Source of the DNA: Rhodocollybia butyracea
Lineage: Eukaryota; Basidiomycota; Agaricomycetes; Agaricales; Omphalotaceae
Direction: 5' to 3'
Assembly: GCA_015501585.1 (NCBI GenBank)
Contig: JADNRY010000052.1
Span: 62,001-126,000, forward strand
DNA length: 64,000 nucleotides
The notes below the pieces were generated by a model that worked only from the letters and a program-made list of their open reading frames with translations, did not search any database and was not told the DNA's origin. A program made the translations under genes and the position numbers. Shown here piece after piece: positions 24,263-34,525 of this stretch (the stretch's first letter is position 1; each line of letters starts with the position of its first letter).

Positions 24263-26921
24263 TCATCTAATAGGTAACGTACGATGTAGTATGCTGGCAA
24301 TTTCCATAAGTGCAGAAGAAGAGAAAGTGTCCTGTGAAAATTGCCGGATTCTCTGGATGCTGACACTAAGTCCAGATTGAGATGGTGGTGGCACATTGGA
24401 GACAGTAGATCTCCAGCACCATGAATGGGAGCATTGATTGGGAGCACAAATATGGTGATGGGGAGTTTCAGTGGGTGAGGGTGATGGCATGAGTGTACCA
24501 GATTGGGATGGGCAACGACTTGAACGAAGCAAGAGCAAACCAAACGCACCATACACATTGTGTTTGACACATTTACGAAGGCCTGTTGGTGGAACAGCAG
24601 TCACAGGGGCAATATAAGGCACAGGTGTACACTCAGTTGGAGTGTTTGAGAGATGAACACGAGCTGGCGGTGTGCCAGCTGTGTGTTCGAGCCCCATGAC
24701 ATGTTCATCCATGAATACTTTAAGTTTCCGGCCTGCTTTCCGCAGTTCAGCCACCTCCCATGCAAACTCTGAGGTTGGTTGGAGTCGAAATGAAGGGGAA
24801 GTGGGTTTGGAGGGTGAAACCAATGTCAGAGCATGTGGAGATGATTTCAATGTGTTCAATGCGTTCAAAGCGAGCATGGGAGTCGGTGATGAGGCAGTAG
24901 GAGCGGTCAAAGGTGATGGAGAACTTGGAGCAGGAGGTGGTGTTTGAGATTTGGACAGTTCCATCCCAAACTCTTCTCCCAGTCTCTTAATAGACTCTAT
25001 CATCTGAAAACAGACCTCTGCCTGGAAACCTTCTTCCTTCACTGCCCAGCAACATCTTAATGTTGAATCCTGCACCACTGCCTCTGCCAAATCCCTACCA
25101 GCCACTGAAAGACCATGTTGTTCCCAGAGCTGCTTAAAGTTGACTAGCAGCTGTTGAATTCCCTGGGAGGAGAAGTCCAGGATGTTGGTTAATAAAGACT
25201 CCTAGACTCTTAGATGGCTCTGAGATGGCTCTGAGATGGCGGTTCAAGACTACTATTAGATTGTTATCAAGGGTTGTAGTTACACATCATTTGTATATAT
25301 GTGTTTGTCCACAGCCTTGATTGAGCAGCCCAGGATAAATATCCAACACTCCCCCTCTGCGAAACAAAGAGAGCTCCCCCTAAGCTATAAATATAATCAA
25401 GCATGAAAATCAATATACTCCTCCTCTTCAAAGGGTGGACAAGTAGGATGAGCAGAAAAACCATAAGTATCAATAGGAGCAATGAAATGTGAAGAGATGT
25501 TATTGGGAGGATTGTGAGTGATGTGCGCAGTGTCATATGTGCGGTTAAGACACCAGTGCTTGACTTCCTCTGGCATGTCCTTGACACAGTTAGAAGCCTT
25601 GTGCGACATACCTCCACAACGGTGACAGCCATCCATAGACATATCGCACCAGCGATTTCCGCGACTGTCTATAAATCCTTGTCCATCTTCATGGCCGCTT
25701 CCATTGGAAGCTCCCCCTCTTCCTCCCCCTCTACCACTAAAACTTTCCCTAGTACCAGATCCATTCCGACTTCCTCCTTTACTTCCCTTTCAGAAAGCTG
25801 TAGCATAAGCATGAGCAGCCTCTACACAGGAGGATGGTTCAGACGGGTTATTAATCCCATCTAAAATTTCATCGACTCTCTTCTCAGGGTCAAATGAAAC
25901 CATAGCACTCTCAAGAACAGTGCGGCAGGTTTTAATATTGGGCTCGCCAGTAGGTTGGGCGAGAAGAGATGTTTTCCAGGCCTCGAATGATGAATGAAGG
26001 TTCTGGAGCATGATATCCTTGTGATAACTATCAGAGATTGTTTCACCGGAAGGGAGTAGTGCCTGAAGACGAGCACACATATCATCCAAAGCATCAAGAT
26101 AGACTTTGGTTGGTTTAAGCGGATCATGCGTAATGCGGTGATAGGCAGCACGTGTAGCTGAACGTGAGGAAAATGATGATTTTTCAAAATAGGAGACAAG
26201 TGCACTCCAGATTTCGGAAGCATTTGTCTTATCCTTGTAGATGTTTCGGCAGTCTCGATTAGTGAGGGATTTAATGATGGACGCAGCCTGTGAGTTGAGT
26301 CGATCCCATTCCTTGGCATCAGCAGCCTCTGATGGACGTGAAGTCAACCCTGTGGCAATCTTGGCGCTCTGACCATCTGCACTAAGCACCATTTGCAGAA
26401 CATCCTCTTTCCAGTTGCTCCAGTCATCAGCATTTGTAGTGGAAAGTAGGGGAATGTTCCTTCCAAGATTAAGAAGAGCTGAAAGTGTGGCCATAGTGAA
26501 TGAATATGAGTCATTGAAAAGGGATTGGGGATGGGATGATGAAATGAGTGAGATTGAGTGATTGGGTGAAAAGTAAAGCTCCTAGATGATGAATAAAACT
26601 CCTAGATGTATAGTGTGGACACGGGGCCCATAACCTGTTGGTTAATAAAGACTCCTAGACTCTTAGATGGCTCTGAGATGGCTCTGAGATGGCGGTTCAA
26701 GACTACTATTAGATTGTTATCAAGGGTTGTAGTTACACATCATTTGTATATATGTGTTTGTCCACAGCCTTGATTGAGCAGCCCAGGATAAATATCCAAC
26801 ACAGGATCCCAGAGATGTGTGAGAGAGGATCATGAGGGAACATGGAAAGGATTTGAGAAAGAAAAGAGTAAGCCAGAGCCATGACAGAGTCATGGCTTGA
26901 GTTGTGCTGTTGTGTGGTCAT
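24263..26921 (-). CDS. Gag-like protein of small LTR element, split by nested element
   Basis: Starts MTTQQHNSSHDSVMALAYSF at 26921 and continues past the nested element to TGA near 24263. Removing 25183-26801 and one TCCTG copy keeps the frame open across the junction (ISGILDFSSQG). The product is about 370 residues: a helical N-terminal part (LVNFKQLWEQHG, CFQMIESIKRLGEEFGME), a Pro/Ser/Thr-rich middle, and a Ser-rich C-terminus. No protease or polymerase motif is present. It is called gag-like by position and size only; no zinc knuckle was seen. Confidence 0.45.
25397..26494 (-). CDS. Copia-type gag with zinc knuckle and one in-frame UGA
   Basis: Starts MATLSALLNLGRNIPLLSTT and has the UBN2-type gag layout: NADDWSNWKEDVLQMVLSAD, then MLQNLHSSFEAWKTSLLA. 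After AHAYATAF a TGA (25790-25792) interrupts the frame. The same frame resumes with a Gly/Ser-rich stretch and a CCHC zinc knuckle (CHRCGGMSHKASNC), ending at 25397. Total about 365 codons. With no frame change, the UGA is either a single nonsense change or a readthrough site. Gag forms the virus-like particle and packages RNA; here it would need polymerase from elsewhere. Confidence 0.75.
26623..26635 (-). other. Half-tRNA primer binding site (initiator tRNA-Met type)
   Basis: Minus strand GGTTATGGGCCCC directly abuts the 5' LTR. It is complementary to the anticodon stem-loop (GGGCCCATAACC) typical of eukaryotic initiator tRNA-Met, as in Copia elements that prime with a tRNA fragment. Confidence 0.65.
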
Positions 26922-28307
26922 ATTGCTGTAATAGTCCTATTCAGGACAAGGTTGCTCAAAAAAGTGTAAGAGCCCTGACTCTTAATGCCTCAGACCATGA
27001 GCAAGATCTCGTTCTATTAGAGAAATAGACCGAAACAAGTATGTGGTACGAGGATAAGAGTAGACTAATTATGTAATATCGGCGCTAACGGCAATGAACG
27101 TGCCGTAGGCGTTACAATCTCACCCAGCTCCAGGGGGGGTATAATTCTGATACTGAACTTGATCATGGGGTGCCCAAAAGAGCTTTCCGAGTAAGATTAG
27201 CCAATCTTATCATCGCTGGACCTAATATGCTATTCAGCTCCTTGTCGATAACAAACCATATGTGGCGAAACAGTTTTATAATGTCAGAAGTGCCAATAGT
27301 CCTGTGTCCCCCAAGATGAATCTGAGGTATTTCGTCTGACCTGAGCTCACCAGGTGCTTGAAGCACTTAAAGCCCATGCTTTGGAAGCAAAGGTTGATAT
27401 CTGCCAGGGTAAGAAATAATCCATCATAGAGCATACCTGATGTACTGAATTGGTCACTGTAGAAGTCAAGGTTACCAATTTTCAAGTCGCTGTCAAGGTT
27501 TCAGGAAAAGACAAAATCCCCTTGCTGGCTTCTGGGTACACTCGTAACGATATCAAAGGCATAGAGCCTGGAGATCAGACTCTAATCTGGTTGATCGAAC
27601 CCCAGCGACCCCAGACGACAACCCAGAAGTGGTCTGGAACCATGCAGCACCCAAGTCACAGGAGCAAACTAGGCTTAATGATGACCATTTTTGCTCACTT
27701 TTTCACTCGAGTGGACAGAAAAGACACTGGTTTTTTGTCGATCTCCAGAGTAAGTGACAGGGAGTAGTGGCAGGGAGTAACAATCTTACTTACTTACTGG
27801 TGTATATAGCATCAGTGATTAATCAGGCTGGTAAGGGACAGACTAATGTCCTGTTTGATGTAATGTCTCATACAATAACTGGGTGGGTCTGGGACTAATC
27901 TGGTCCAGCCATGCTTACTGACTACTGCCTACAGTGACAGTGGACTCGGTGACTTTGGCCAGGAAGGCATTCAGGCATTTATTGATCAACACTGCTGTGA
28001 TAAAAAGTGTCAAGAACTGGGCTAAAACGGCTTAAGGACAACGACGAAAGCAATGAGGAAGAGTACTAGATAATTTTAGACCTAGTCTACTATCTATTAG
28101 GATATCTAGATGAAGGGAATAAACACGGTGACAGCCAGGACTGAATGATTAACCTCCTGCATCACTGTGGGGACAGGCTGAGGCTTCGTTTAGTCACAGA
28201 AGTGGAGCGTAGTCCATTAGGCTATCAGGGCATTTTAATAGTTAGTATATTGAAAGCATATGATATAAATTTGAATACTCAGACCGAGAACCTGTGATCG
28301 GCATCAG

Positions 28308-29704
28308 CATCAGCAGATTCACAACCCTGTAGGAAGCATAGGGGGTGTAAAATGTATGGGCCATTTTGGTCCCACATACATCCCACACCTCCTACATCTC
28401 ACATACACACTACATATCATATTCACCCCACATACAGAACGCTAAGTACTATGACTCGGAGTTAGTGAGATAAGCAGTTTATTCAAGTCTATGTTTCTAT
28501 ACAAATGTAACGAGACTAGTAAGTGAGCAATTTTACTTTCCTGAGGCGAGTCGGCGACCAGTGCCAGGGCCGATTATTTCCTCCGACTCATTGCGAGTCT
28601 CTCCACCAGTTGGACCCAAGTAGCATTGCATTGACTCCCACAGATGTTATGACACTGTCTCCTGGTAAAAGGAAGAAGCAATGCAGGAACTTAAGCATAA
28701 CAACACAGCTTGAAAGATGAAAGAACTTTGCCAAATTAATTTCTCCAAGTTGCCGGCGCCCGGCAGAGCACATTATGATTAGGCAAGATCAAAAAAAATG
28801 CACGTGGTCTTTGTTCCTCTTTTTCCCTTCCCTCCATCGTCTCTATCGCCTCTATTCTCTCATTGATGTTCGGGTGCTTTGGGTGTTATATCTTTCTTTT
28901 CCACAATTACAGCCGCTGATCATTGAGTTTTGAATATCCATTGGATGATTGTTGTATATACATGCGGAGAAAACAACAAACAGTCCCTGTGGTGCGTTGA
29001 AGTGTATTCTGATGTATTTTCCTCATACTCATTATTCTTTTTTCCAGCTTGTTTGACTCTATGGTAGTATATGGTATGTGTCTTATTTTTTGACTTGCAT
29101 GCCATCTAATCATCTCAATTGTACAGTACTGTTTTTGGGATTTTTGCTGCAAACCAAGTATCCCAGCGTTAACGCTCTGTCAACAGCCGTTTAATTTGTC
29201 TGACGTTGTCTCATTTCCAAAGTTGTTTTATTCATATTGTGGTCCACTATTGGTGAGTCTGAGTTCGTTCTTGTATTATTTCTGATTCTAATGAAATTAT
29301 AGTTATTCTGGTGTTTCTGCCACGTTGGCTCCTCTATCTGATTCCAACTCAGCCCATATGTGACGTTTGGTGAGGTTGTGGACTTGAGATGCAATGCGAT
29401 TTGAGGTTTGTTGATTAGTACTGGTATATCATATTATGTGTTAGTTATTCCATCAGTTAATACAATGTTTTTATTCATACTACCACTTGAATGAGCGAGC
29501 ATGTAAACATCTGACATGAGACCATAGAAAGGCAATGTAGAGTGTGGGGGGTGTGGATATGGTAGTGTAGGAGGTGTAGACCCATGAATTTTGACAGTGT
29601 AGGTTTATGCAATCCCCTTGTAGCCACACACCTGATTGTGGGGCATAGGAGGGCATAGGGAGCATAGTCCTATGCCCTCCTACGGGGTTGTGTAACTGCT
29701 GATG
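28308..29704. mobile_element. 1.4-kb terminal-inverted-repeat element, non-coding
   Basis: The ends read CATCAGCAGATTCACAACCC and, in inverse, CATCAGCAGTTACACAACCC. The element sits inside the right TIR of mobile unit 1. Comparison with the intact left TIR shows exactly what was inserted and a 2-bp AG duplication. Subterminal regions hold several GTGTGG and TACACnCC motifs. No transposase frame. Superfamily unclear: a 2-bp duplication other than TA is unusual. Confidence 0.7.
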
Positions 29705-30093
29705 AGTGGTCTGATGAAAATGAAAAAAGTAACCTCGGCCAATCCGCCTACTTCATACCAGGCTACGGTAGGCCGGACGTCCACAGTTCAAATTTCAAAC
29801 TGGTCCGGCTTATATTCCGGCATTGCTTAGTCGTACCTATACTTATGCATATCAAACCAATGTTTAGTGTATAATTTAGTGCATGCAAGGCATTGCAAGC
29901 TACTTGTTACACGGTACTCTGTCTACGAGTCTCAATTGCATCAGACATATGTGCAAATACTGTCCAGCTGTTGTCAAGCGTGATTTTGGGTGATCCAATA
30001 GCTTGATATGCACTTCTAGCCTCTTCTTCAAACTCGACACTGACCCAGCGGCTGTACTTTTTCCTGCAGACCCACCTCTTCATTCAATATCTC

Positions 30094-31508
30094 TCAGAGC
30101 TCATTCACCGATTCCATGGGCACTTTTATGAGACAATTGAGCCCATTATAGAGTTCCGGGTGCTCCAATGCATCTGCAGGAATATGGCCTGAGGGCATTA
30201 TCTTCTCAGGCTGGCGCCTTACACAATGTTCATTCCACCAAAATCCAAACTCATCCAGTGCCTCCTGAACTAGTGGAGGGAATATCCAATGGAAAAGATC
30301 GCTATCAAGCTATCAGCATATCAACACACGCTTACTGTTTGAGACTCACATATGGAAACTGGCAATATCACTGAATATATGTTCTGTCTTTCCCCGCAGA
30401 ATGTGATCCTTTATATTTAAGCCTTTCTTCTCAAGGAGCCACTTCCAGAAACCTTCAATTGTTGTATGATGGACACTTTTCATCTGAACGGCAGGTGGGT
30501 AAGTTCGTGGATCTATATGTGGTGCATGCATCTCCCTTCGTTGGTAAGCATCACAAAATTGTACGAATAGCAGTCAATTTATTTTACTTACCGTAGGACA
30601 CATTGAAGCGTATATTGCCATCCTACCTCAGAGCCCTTATCCATGGTCAGTGTAATCGGTATTCCTTTAACCAGTTCAATGATGCATTCAGAATCTGGAA
30701 ACATGAATTTACCTCCTATTTCCGACACGAAATCAAGCCATAGGTGACCGATTGCACCAATCGAGCGACAATCAGGAATTGCGTAGAGTTTGAGTATTTT
30801 GTCACTCCATTTATCTTTGTATCCATATACCGAGATACTTGCATTTCCCATCTTCAAGGCTAACCGTGCAAACTTCCCATGTCCATCACAGCCATTCTGA
30901 TGGAAGGGACCGATGGCTTCCTGGGGTTTTCGAGGAATTTTAGGCACTTTCCTTCCTGAAAATCTTCGATCAAATCCACTGTCTGCGACGTTGTGCATGA
31001 TCTTCCGGATAGTGGCTCTACATATCTCTGTAAGTTTCGGCAAATGAAAGATATTTTATATGAGACTTACCGAGGTATGTGAACATTTTTCAGTGCTAAT
31101 GTTGTTCTCACGAAGTTTGGGCCATTATTCTGCATCGTATCTTTATCAACTTCGTCTACCACCGCCTGTTTTACATCCTCTGATGCAACTTTTATTAAGA
31201 CTGAGAATAAATTTTCCCAAGTATTCACTCACCCGGATTCATTTGATTTCAGCGGACACTGGGAATATGCAACCGTTTCTCGATCTTGCTCAACTTGGAT
31301 TTTTTTTGGGACAAGCACACATCAATAGTAATCATCAAGCTACAAAGACAATGTACTTGATGTCCAAGCCATGGTCACATTGAAGGCGAGTTAATTTTTC
31401 CTCGCGTGAAAGTCGACGCTGTGAGTACTTCATCAAACTCTCTTTCAGGACTTTGTCTGGAGGATCTACATTTTCAAAGTGTAAGTTTTGCTTGCCGGTC
31501 CAATGCAT
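30094..31508 (-). pseudogene. Integrase-core (DDE) protein gene of mobile unit 2
   Basis: Exon 1 starts MHWTGKQNLHFENVDPPDKV and carries KYSQRRLSREEKLTRLQCDH. Next come LSKIEKRLHIPSVR, a break (in-frame TGA), VDEVDKDTMQNNGPNFVRTT, and the core. The core has QNGCDGHGKFARLALKMGN (D), ITLTMDKGSEVGWQYTLQ (D) and HHTTIEGFWKWLLEKKG (E), with 42 residues between the second D and the E. Then come KTEHIFSDI and DLFHWIFPPLVQEALDEF; TGA at 30094-30096. Introns of 50-60 nt separate the exons. The catalytic triad is complete, but the early nonsense codon argues for a pseudogene or a wrongly placed exon border. Paralogous to 21790-23176. Confidence 0.65.
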
Positions 31509-31763
31509 GATACTAACAGTTTTTGTCACCGTATCGCACACATCAATAGTAATCATCAAGCTACAAAGACAACGTACTTGATGTCCAAGCCATGGTCACA
31601 TTGAAGGCGAGTTAATTTTTCCTCGCGTGAAAGTCGACGCTGTGAGTACTTCATCAAACTCTCTTTCAGGACTTTGTCTGGAGGATCTACATTTTCAAAG
31701 TGTAAGTTTTGCTTGCCGGTCCAAGAGCCAATGCATGATACTAACAGTTTTTGTCACCGTATC
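31315..31763. repeat. Tandem duplication (221-bp period) at the integrase 5' end
   Basis: Two adjacent copies (31315-31535 and 31536-31763) start GCACACATCAATAGTAATCA. The second has a 7-bp insertion (AGAGCCA-type). The unit covers the first integrase exon and intron, so part of the integrase 5' end lies duplicated between the divergent genes. Confidence 0.8.
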
Positions 31764-32037
31764 CATTTTTCCCACTGTAATTGGGCATCCACAACAAAGG
31801 GGATTCAGTAAGGATAAGTATTGTCTTTCACTGAAATGCGAGTCGCCTTTTATCTGTGCCCCATATGATTCAATAACATTCTCTACAATTCCTTGGCTTT
31901 AGGTAACCTGGGCAGAGAATGTTCTGGTATTTTCTGACGTTAGTTCTAGCAGTGCACAGACCATCTAGCAAGGTATTTATACATGCATTGTGAAATACCT
32001 ACCTCCCCATCCAACTTATCCAGTCTTTACAGGTTTA

Positions 32038-34525
32038 ATGTCTAGTGTTACTCTCTCAACTACCCCATCTGGCTGCCCAGACTGCTTACTAGTCTTTCCC
32101 CGTCGTCAAAATCCTGATCAAACTTGCTTGAAGTGCAAGAAGCTTTGTGACTTCAATTATGGATCCACAGAGTATGAAGAATTGATCGTATGTACCACAT
32201 TTATCTATCTGCCACCACTCATTTATCTTGTGTAGAAATGGCCCCAGTGTGCTGGATGTGGTGTTACTGGCCGTAACCTTGCTCGACCTCCAATGGGCCA
32301 AAAGCAAACATGCGGTGATTCACTTTGCGCCGAAATTGTGAACAGGGCTGTCGTAATTGGAAACATTGCGCCCACTGTTGCATTACAAGGACCTGCTAAC
32401 AGTAAGTTCATGTGTCAAATATTCTTTACACCTACTGATTTTGTTCTTTCCAAAGTCCTTCAATCCATTGGCAACAATATGTCCGATGCAAATGCTTCCC
32501 GCCTTGATGCAACCAGGCGCCGGTTGAACCTTGACAACCAGCCACGAGCCAGTGGAACACCTCTCGACACTGCTACTCTGCTTTCACATCAGCAGAATAC
32601 TAGCCGTAGCAGCGCAGCTGGGATAATTCCAGCTGATCAAAAGATATGGATTGGTGCCCAAGTATGTTCATCTCCCATCGAATTAGCACTATTGCCACTG
32701 AAACAAAATTTCTTAGGCACGACTGAGTAGCAAACCTCTGAAGATTGATGCCGATTTAGGGTTTCAATGGATCTGTTGTTCGAAATCAGATTACCTCCTG
32801 GGTAAGCTTCTTCGTGTTCTGGATTCAGTAGTACTCTGCTAATTTTTCATTTGAAAGACGTTAAAGCACGTCTTGTCAGAGCTTTCAATGAGGAGTATAC
32901 CCGAAATGGGCGCAAGCTCATACATAAGTAAGTCTTGACTCTTGACTTGCTTATTGGAAGTTAAGTTCTCTCCGACAGTGAGGATTGTACTATCTGCTTT
33001 GCAAATAATCAGCTCCTTGAGCCCAACACATCTGGTCTGTCCATGAGTGACTTTCACGCATACTACACCCATCCATCCAGGGGCGATGTGTGTGCAAATG
33101 CCCCAGCAACTTACAAACATCACTGCAAGACTGTGCGCGGGTTTTCCGTGATGTATTTGGAGATATACATTGACCAGACTGCGGTATGCTTCCACTCATA
33201 TTGAGCCAACGCTCTTTGTTTAAAGTAAATATATAGTTGAATCTCCGCATTGAGGCAGAGTCTGGCCGCACTCAAAATTTCAGTTTGGCTAAACGCAACC
33301 AAGTAGAATCCCTTCTTTCGGGACCACGAAAGAGCCGGCGTATGGGATCAGCGCTACGTAGGTTATTTCCTTCATGTGGGGTATTCAAATTGTTATCATT
33401 CCATCACCCTATAGGCCCTGCTACATCGGAGTTCTCACTTTCTTCGCATGTGGGACAAGCACCGATCTATGAGGATGTCCAGTTTGTTGGACAAAAGATT
33501 ACCTGCAGAATCACTGATGATACTGGGGAATGCGAACTTGTCAAGGCTAATACTATCATTTCTGGCCACATCGCGCGCACTCCATTTGCAAAGGGAACGA
33601 TGAAAGCCGCTCACCAAGTACGTGCTTTATTCTGTTTAGCTTGACATGTCTCACAAACTTTATAGGTTGTACTTGATGATGGTACCCAGTTGGTGTTCAA
33701 AGAGTTTTTCAAGCTTTCCCAGAACCGTTCAGCCTCAATATCCCAGGAAGCCAATCATATTGAACTTGAACATGACTTGTTTCGTCTCACTCAAGCCCAA
33801 TGGTTTCTTGATGCATTCAAAAGTATCCTGGATGAAGAGCTCTTGAATGCTAATATTGATGTCGACAGTGAGTGTTGGTCATTTATTCCTTAACTTTATT
33901 CATTCTGAAAGTACCCTATAACAGCCATTCAAATTGCACACACTTATCTGGTTCAAGAGACTGAGCCTTTCTCTCTAGTGTCCAGTACAACTAATACCGG
34001 AACTGAAGGTCCAACTTGGCTTGTAGAACGAAGGCGGCCGTCGGCAACAACAAAATTCACAGGGACGATGTCCCATCAAGCCCGACGTACCGATCGTTTG
34101 AGCGCAATCATCCATGCTTTCTCCCATTTTGTTTACGGATACAGCAAGGGGAAGCTTGTGCTTGCCGACATTTAAGGTAAGATTATCTAGTTGTCTTGCG
34201 CCCCAGCTCGATTAACTGTACACATTAAAGGTACATTGACAAATATTGAGGGCAAGGATATCATGGTTCTGTTTGACCTCATGACGCATACAGAGTCAGG
34301 TCCGCTTTTCCTGCGTAGCTATACTGTTACATTTGACACATCTTTCTTTCAAATTCTAGAGTGTCAGGTGTTGGAGATTGGGGAGATGAGGGCATCCGCA
34401 CTTACATTGATGAACATGACTGCCAGGACTTATGCAAGAACCTCGGACTAAACGACATGTATCCACTTACTCAGGAGGTACCGGTGGAGGCAGATGATGT
34501 GGAAGCAGACTCCAACTCTTCCTGA
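32038..34525 (+). pseudogene. Zinc-finger/alpha-kinase gene of mobile unit 2, one nonsense codon
   Basis: Eleven exons: 32038-32187, 32236-32401, 32456-32661, 32717-32801, 32858-32927, 32979-33183, 33237-33617, 33666-33867, 33925-34176, 34231-34299, 34362-34525. They sum to exactly 650 codons. The N-terminus has two Cys sets (C13, C16, C30, C33; C55, C58, C76, C81), probably zinc-binding. The kinase part shows QLVFKEFFKL (ATP-site Lys), LVERRR, FSHFVYGYSKGKLVLADI, VLFDLMTHTES and SGVGDWGDEGIRTYIDEHDC with GDWG and the zinc-binding Cys/His tail. A TAA (34173-34175) replaces the Gln codon of the catalytic DIQG motif. Otherwise intact, an atypical Ser/Thr alpha-kinase. Its target is unknown. Confidence 0.75.

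Larger units (their letters stand above)
25183..26801 (-). mobile_element. Copia-type gag-only LTR element (youngest insertion)
   Basis: LTRs of 166 bp (25183-25348 and 26636-26801) appear identical, reading TGTTGG to CCAACA. The target duplication is CAGGA (25178-25182 and 26802-26806). A purine tract (GCAGAGGGGGAG) lies at 25349-25360. The primer site at 26623-26635 (GGTTATGGGCCCC, minus) matches the complement of the initiator-tRNA anticodon region, a Copia hallmark. It encodes only gag. Identical LTRs inside a diverged LTR element show it is the most recent insertion of this nest. Confidence 0.85.
24016..27116 (-). mobile_element. Small gag-like-only LTR element inserted in the alpha-kinase
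   Basis: 152-bp LTRs (24016-24167 and 26965-27116) read TGTAAG to GTTACA on the plus strand. The target duplication is perfect: ATCTC (24011-24015 and 27117-27121). A purine tract (CTAGGGGGCATG, 24168-24179) beside the left LTR gives minus orientation. Without the nested Copia-type element it is about 1.48 kb and codes only for a gag-like product. LTRs differ at about four sites. Confidence 0.8.
23426..28069 (+). pseudogene. Alpha-kinase gene of mobile unit 1, interrupted by LTR element
   Basis: Exon 1 starts MSTDSNINNPQICIDPARPG. Exon 2 supplies FCKGCGAIVMFMAPGKEFCG, a C-x2-C...C-x2-C zinc-ribbon-like unit. After about 24015 the gene is split by the LTR element 24016-27116. Downstream come AKQFYNVRSANSPVSPK, a segment ending FLSISR, and then GQTNVLFDVMSHTITG and DSGLGDFGQEGIQAFIDQHC; the stop is TAG 28067-28069. 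These are the C-terminal hallmarks of MHCK/eEF2K-type alpha-kinases. A frameshift in the T6 run near 27731-27736 puts the catalytic DLQ motif out of frame. Substrate unknown; inactive as it stands. Confidence 0.65.
19459..29754. mobile_element. Integrase/alpha-kinase mobile unit 1 (with four nested insertions)
   Basis: Terminal inverted repeats of about 70 bp start GAAGTAGGCGGATTGGCCGA. The left copy lies at 19460-19530. The right copy is split by a later insertion into 29705-29754 and 28284-28307. ATACCAG flanks both ends (19452-19458 and 29755-29761). Inside are a minus-strand integrase-core gene and a plus-strand alpha-kinase gene, divergent and 249 bp apart. Subtracting nested elements (20190-21616, 24016-27116, 28308-29704) leaves about 4.4 kb, close to unit 2. 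The terminal GTAGGCnGGA similarity and identical gene layout make it a relative of the unit at 29764-34756. The superfamily is not identified. Confidence 0.65.

Noticed and set aside
19459..29754. KDZ-type transposon identity for unit 1
   Set aside because: Target duplication size is close (7 bp against 8 bp), but no KDZ transposase or protease motif is present; the only DDE protein is integrase-like.
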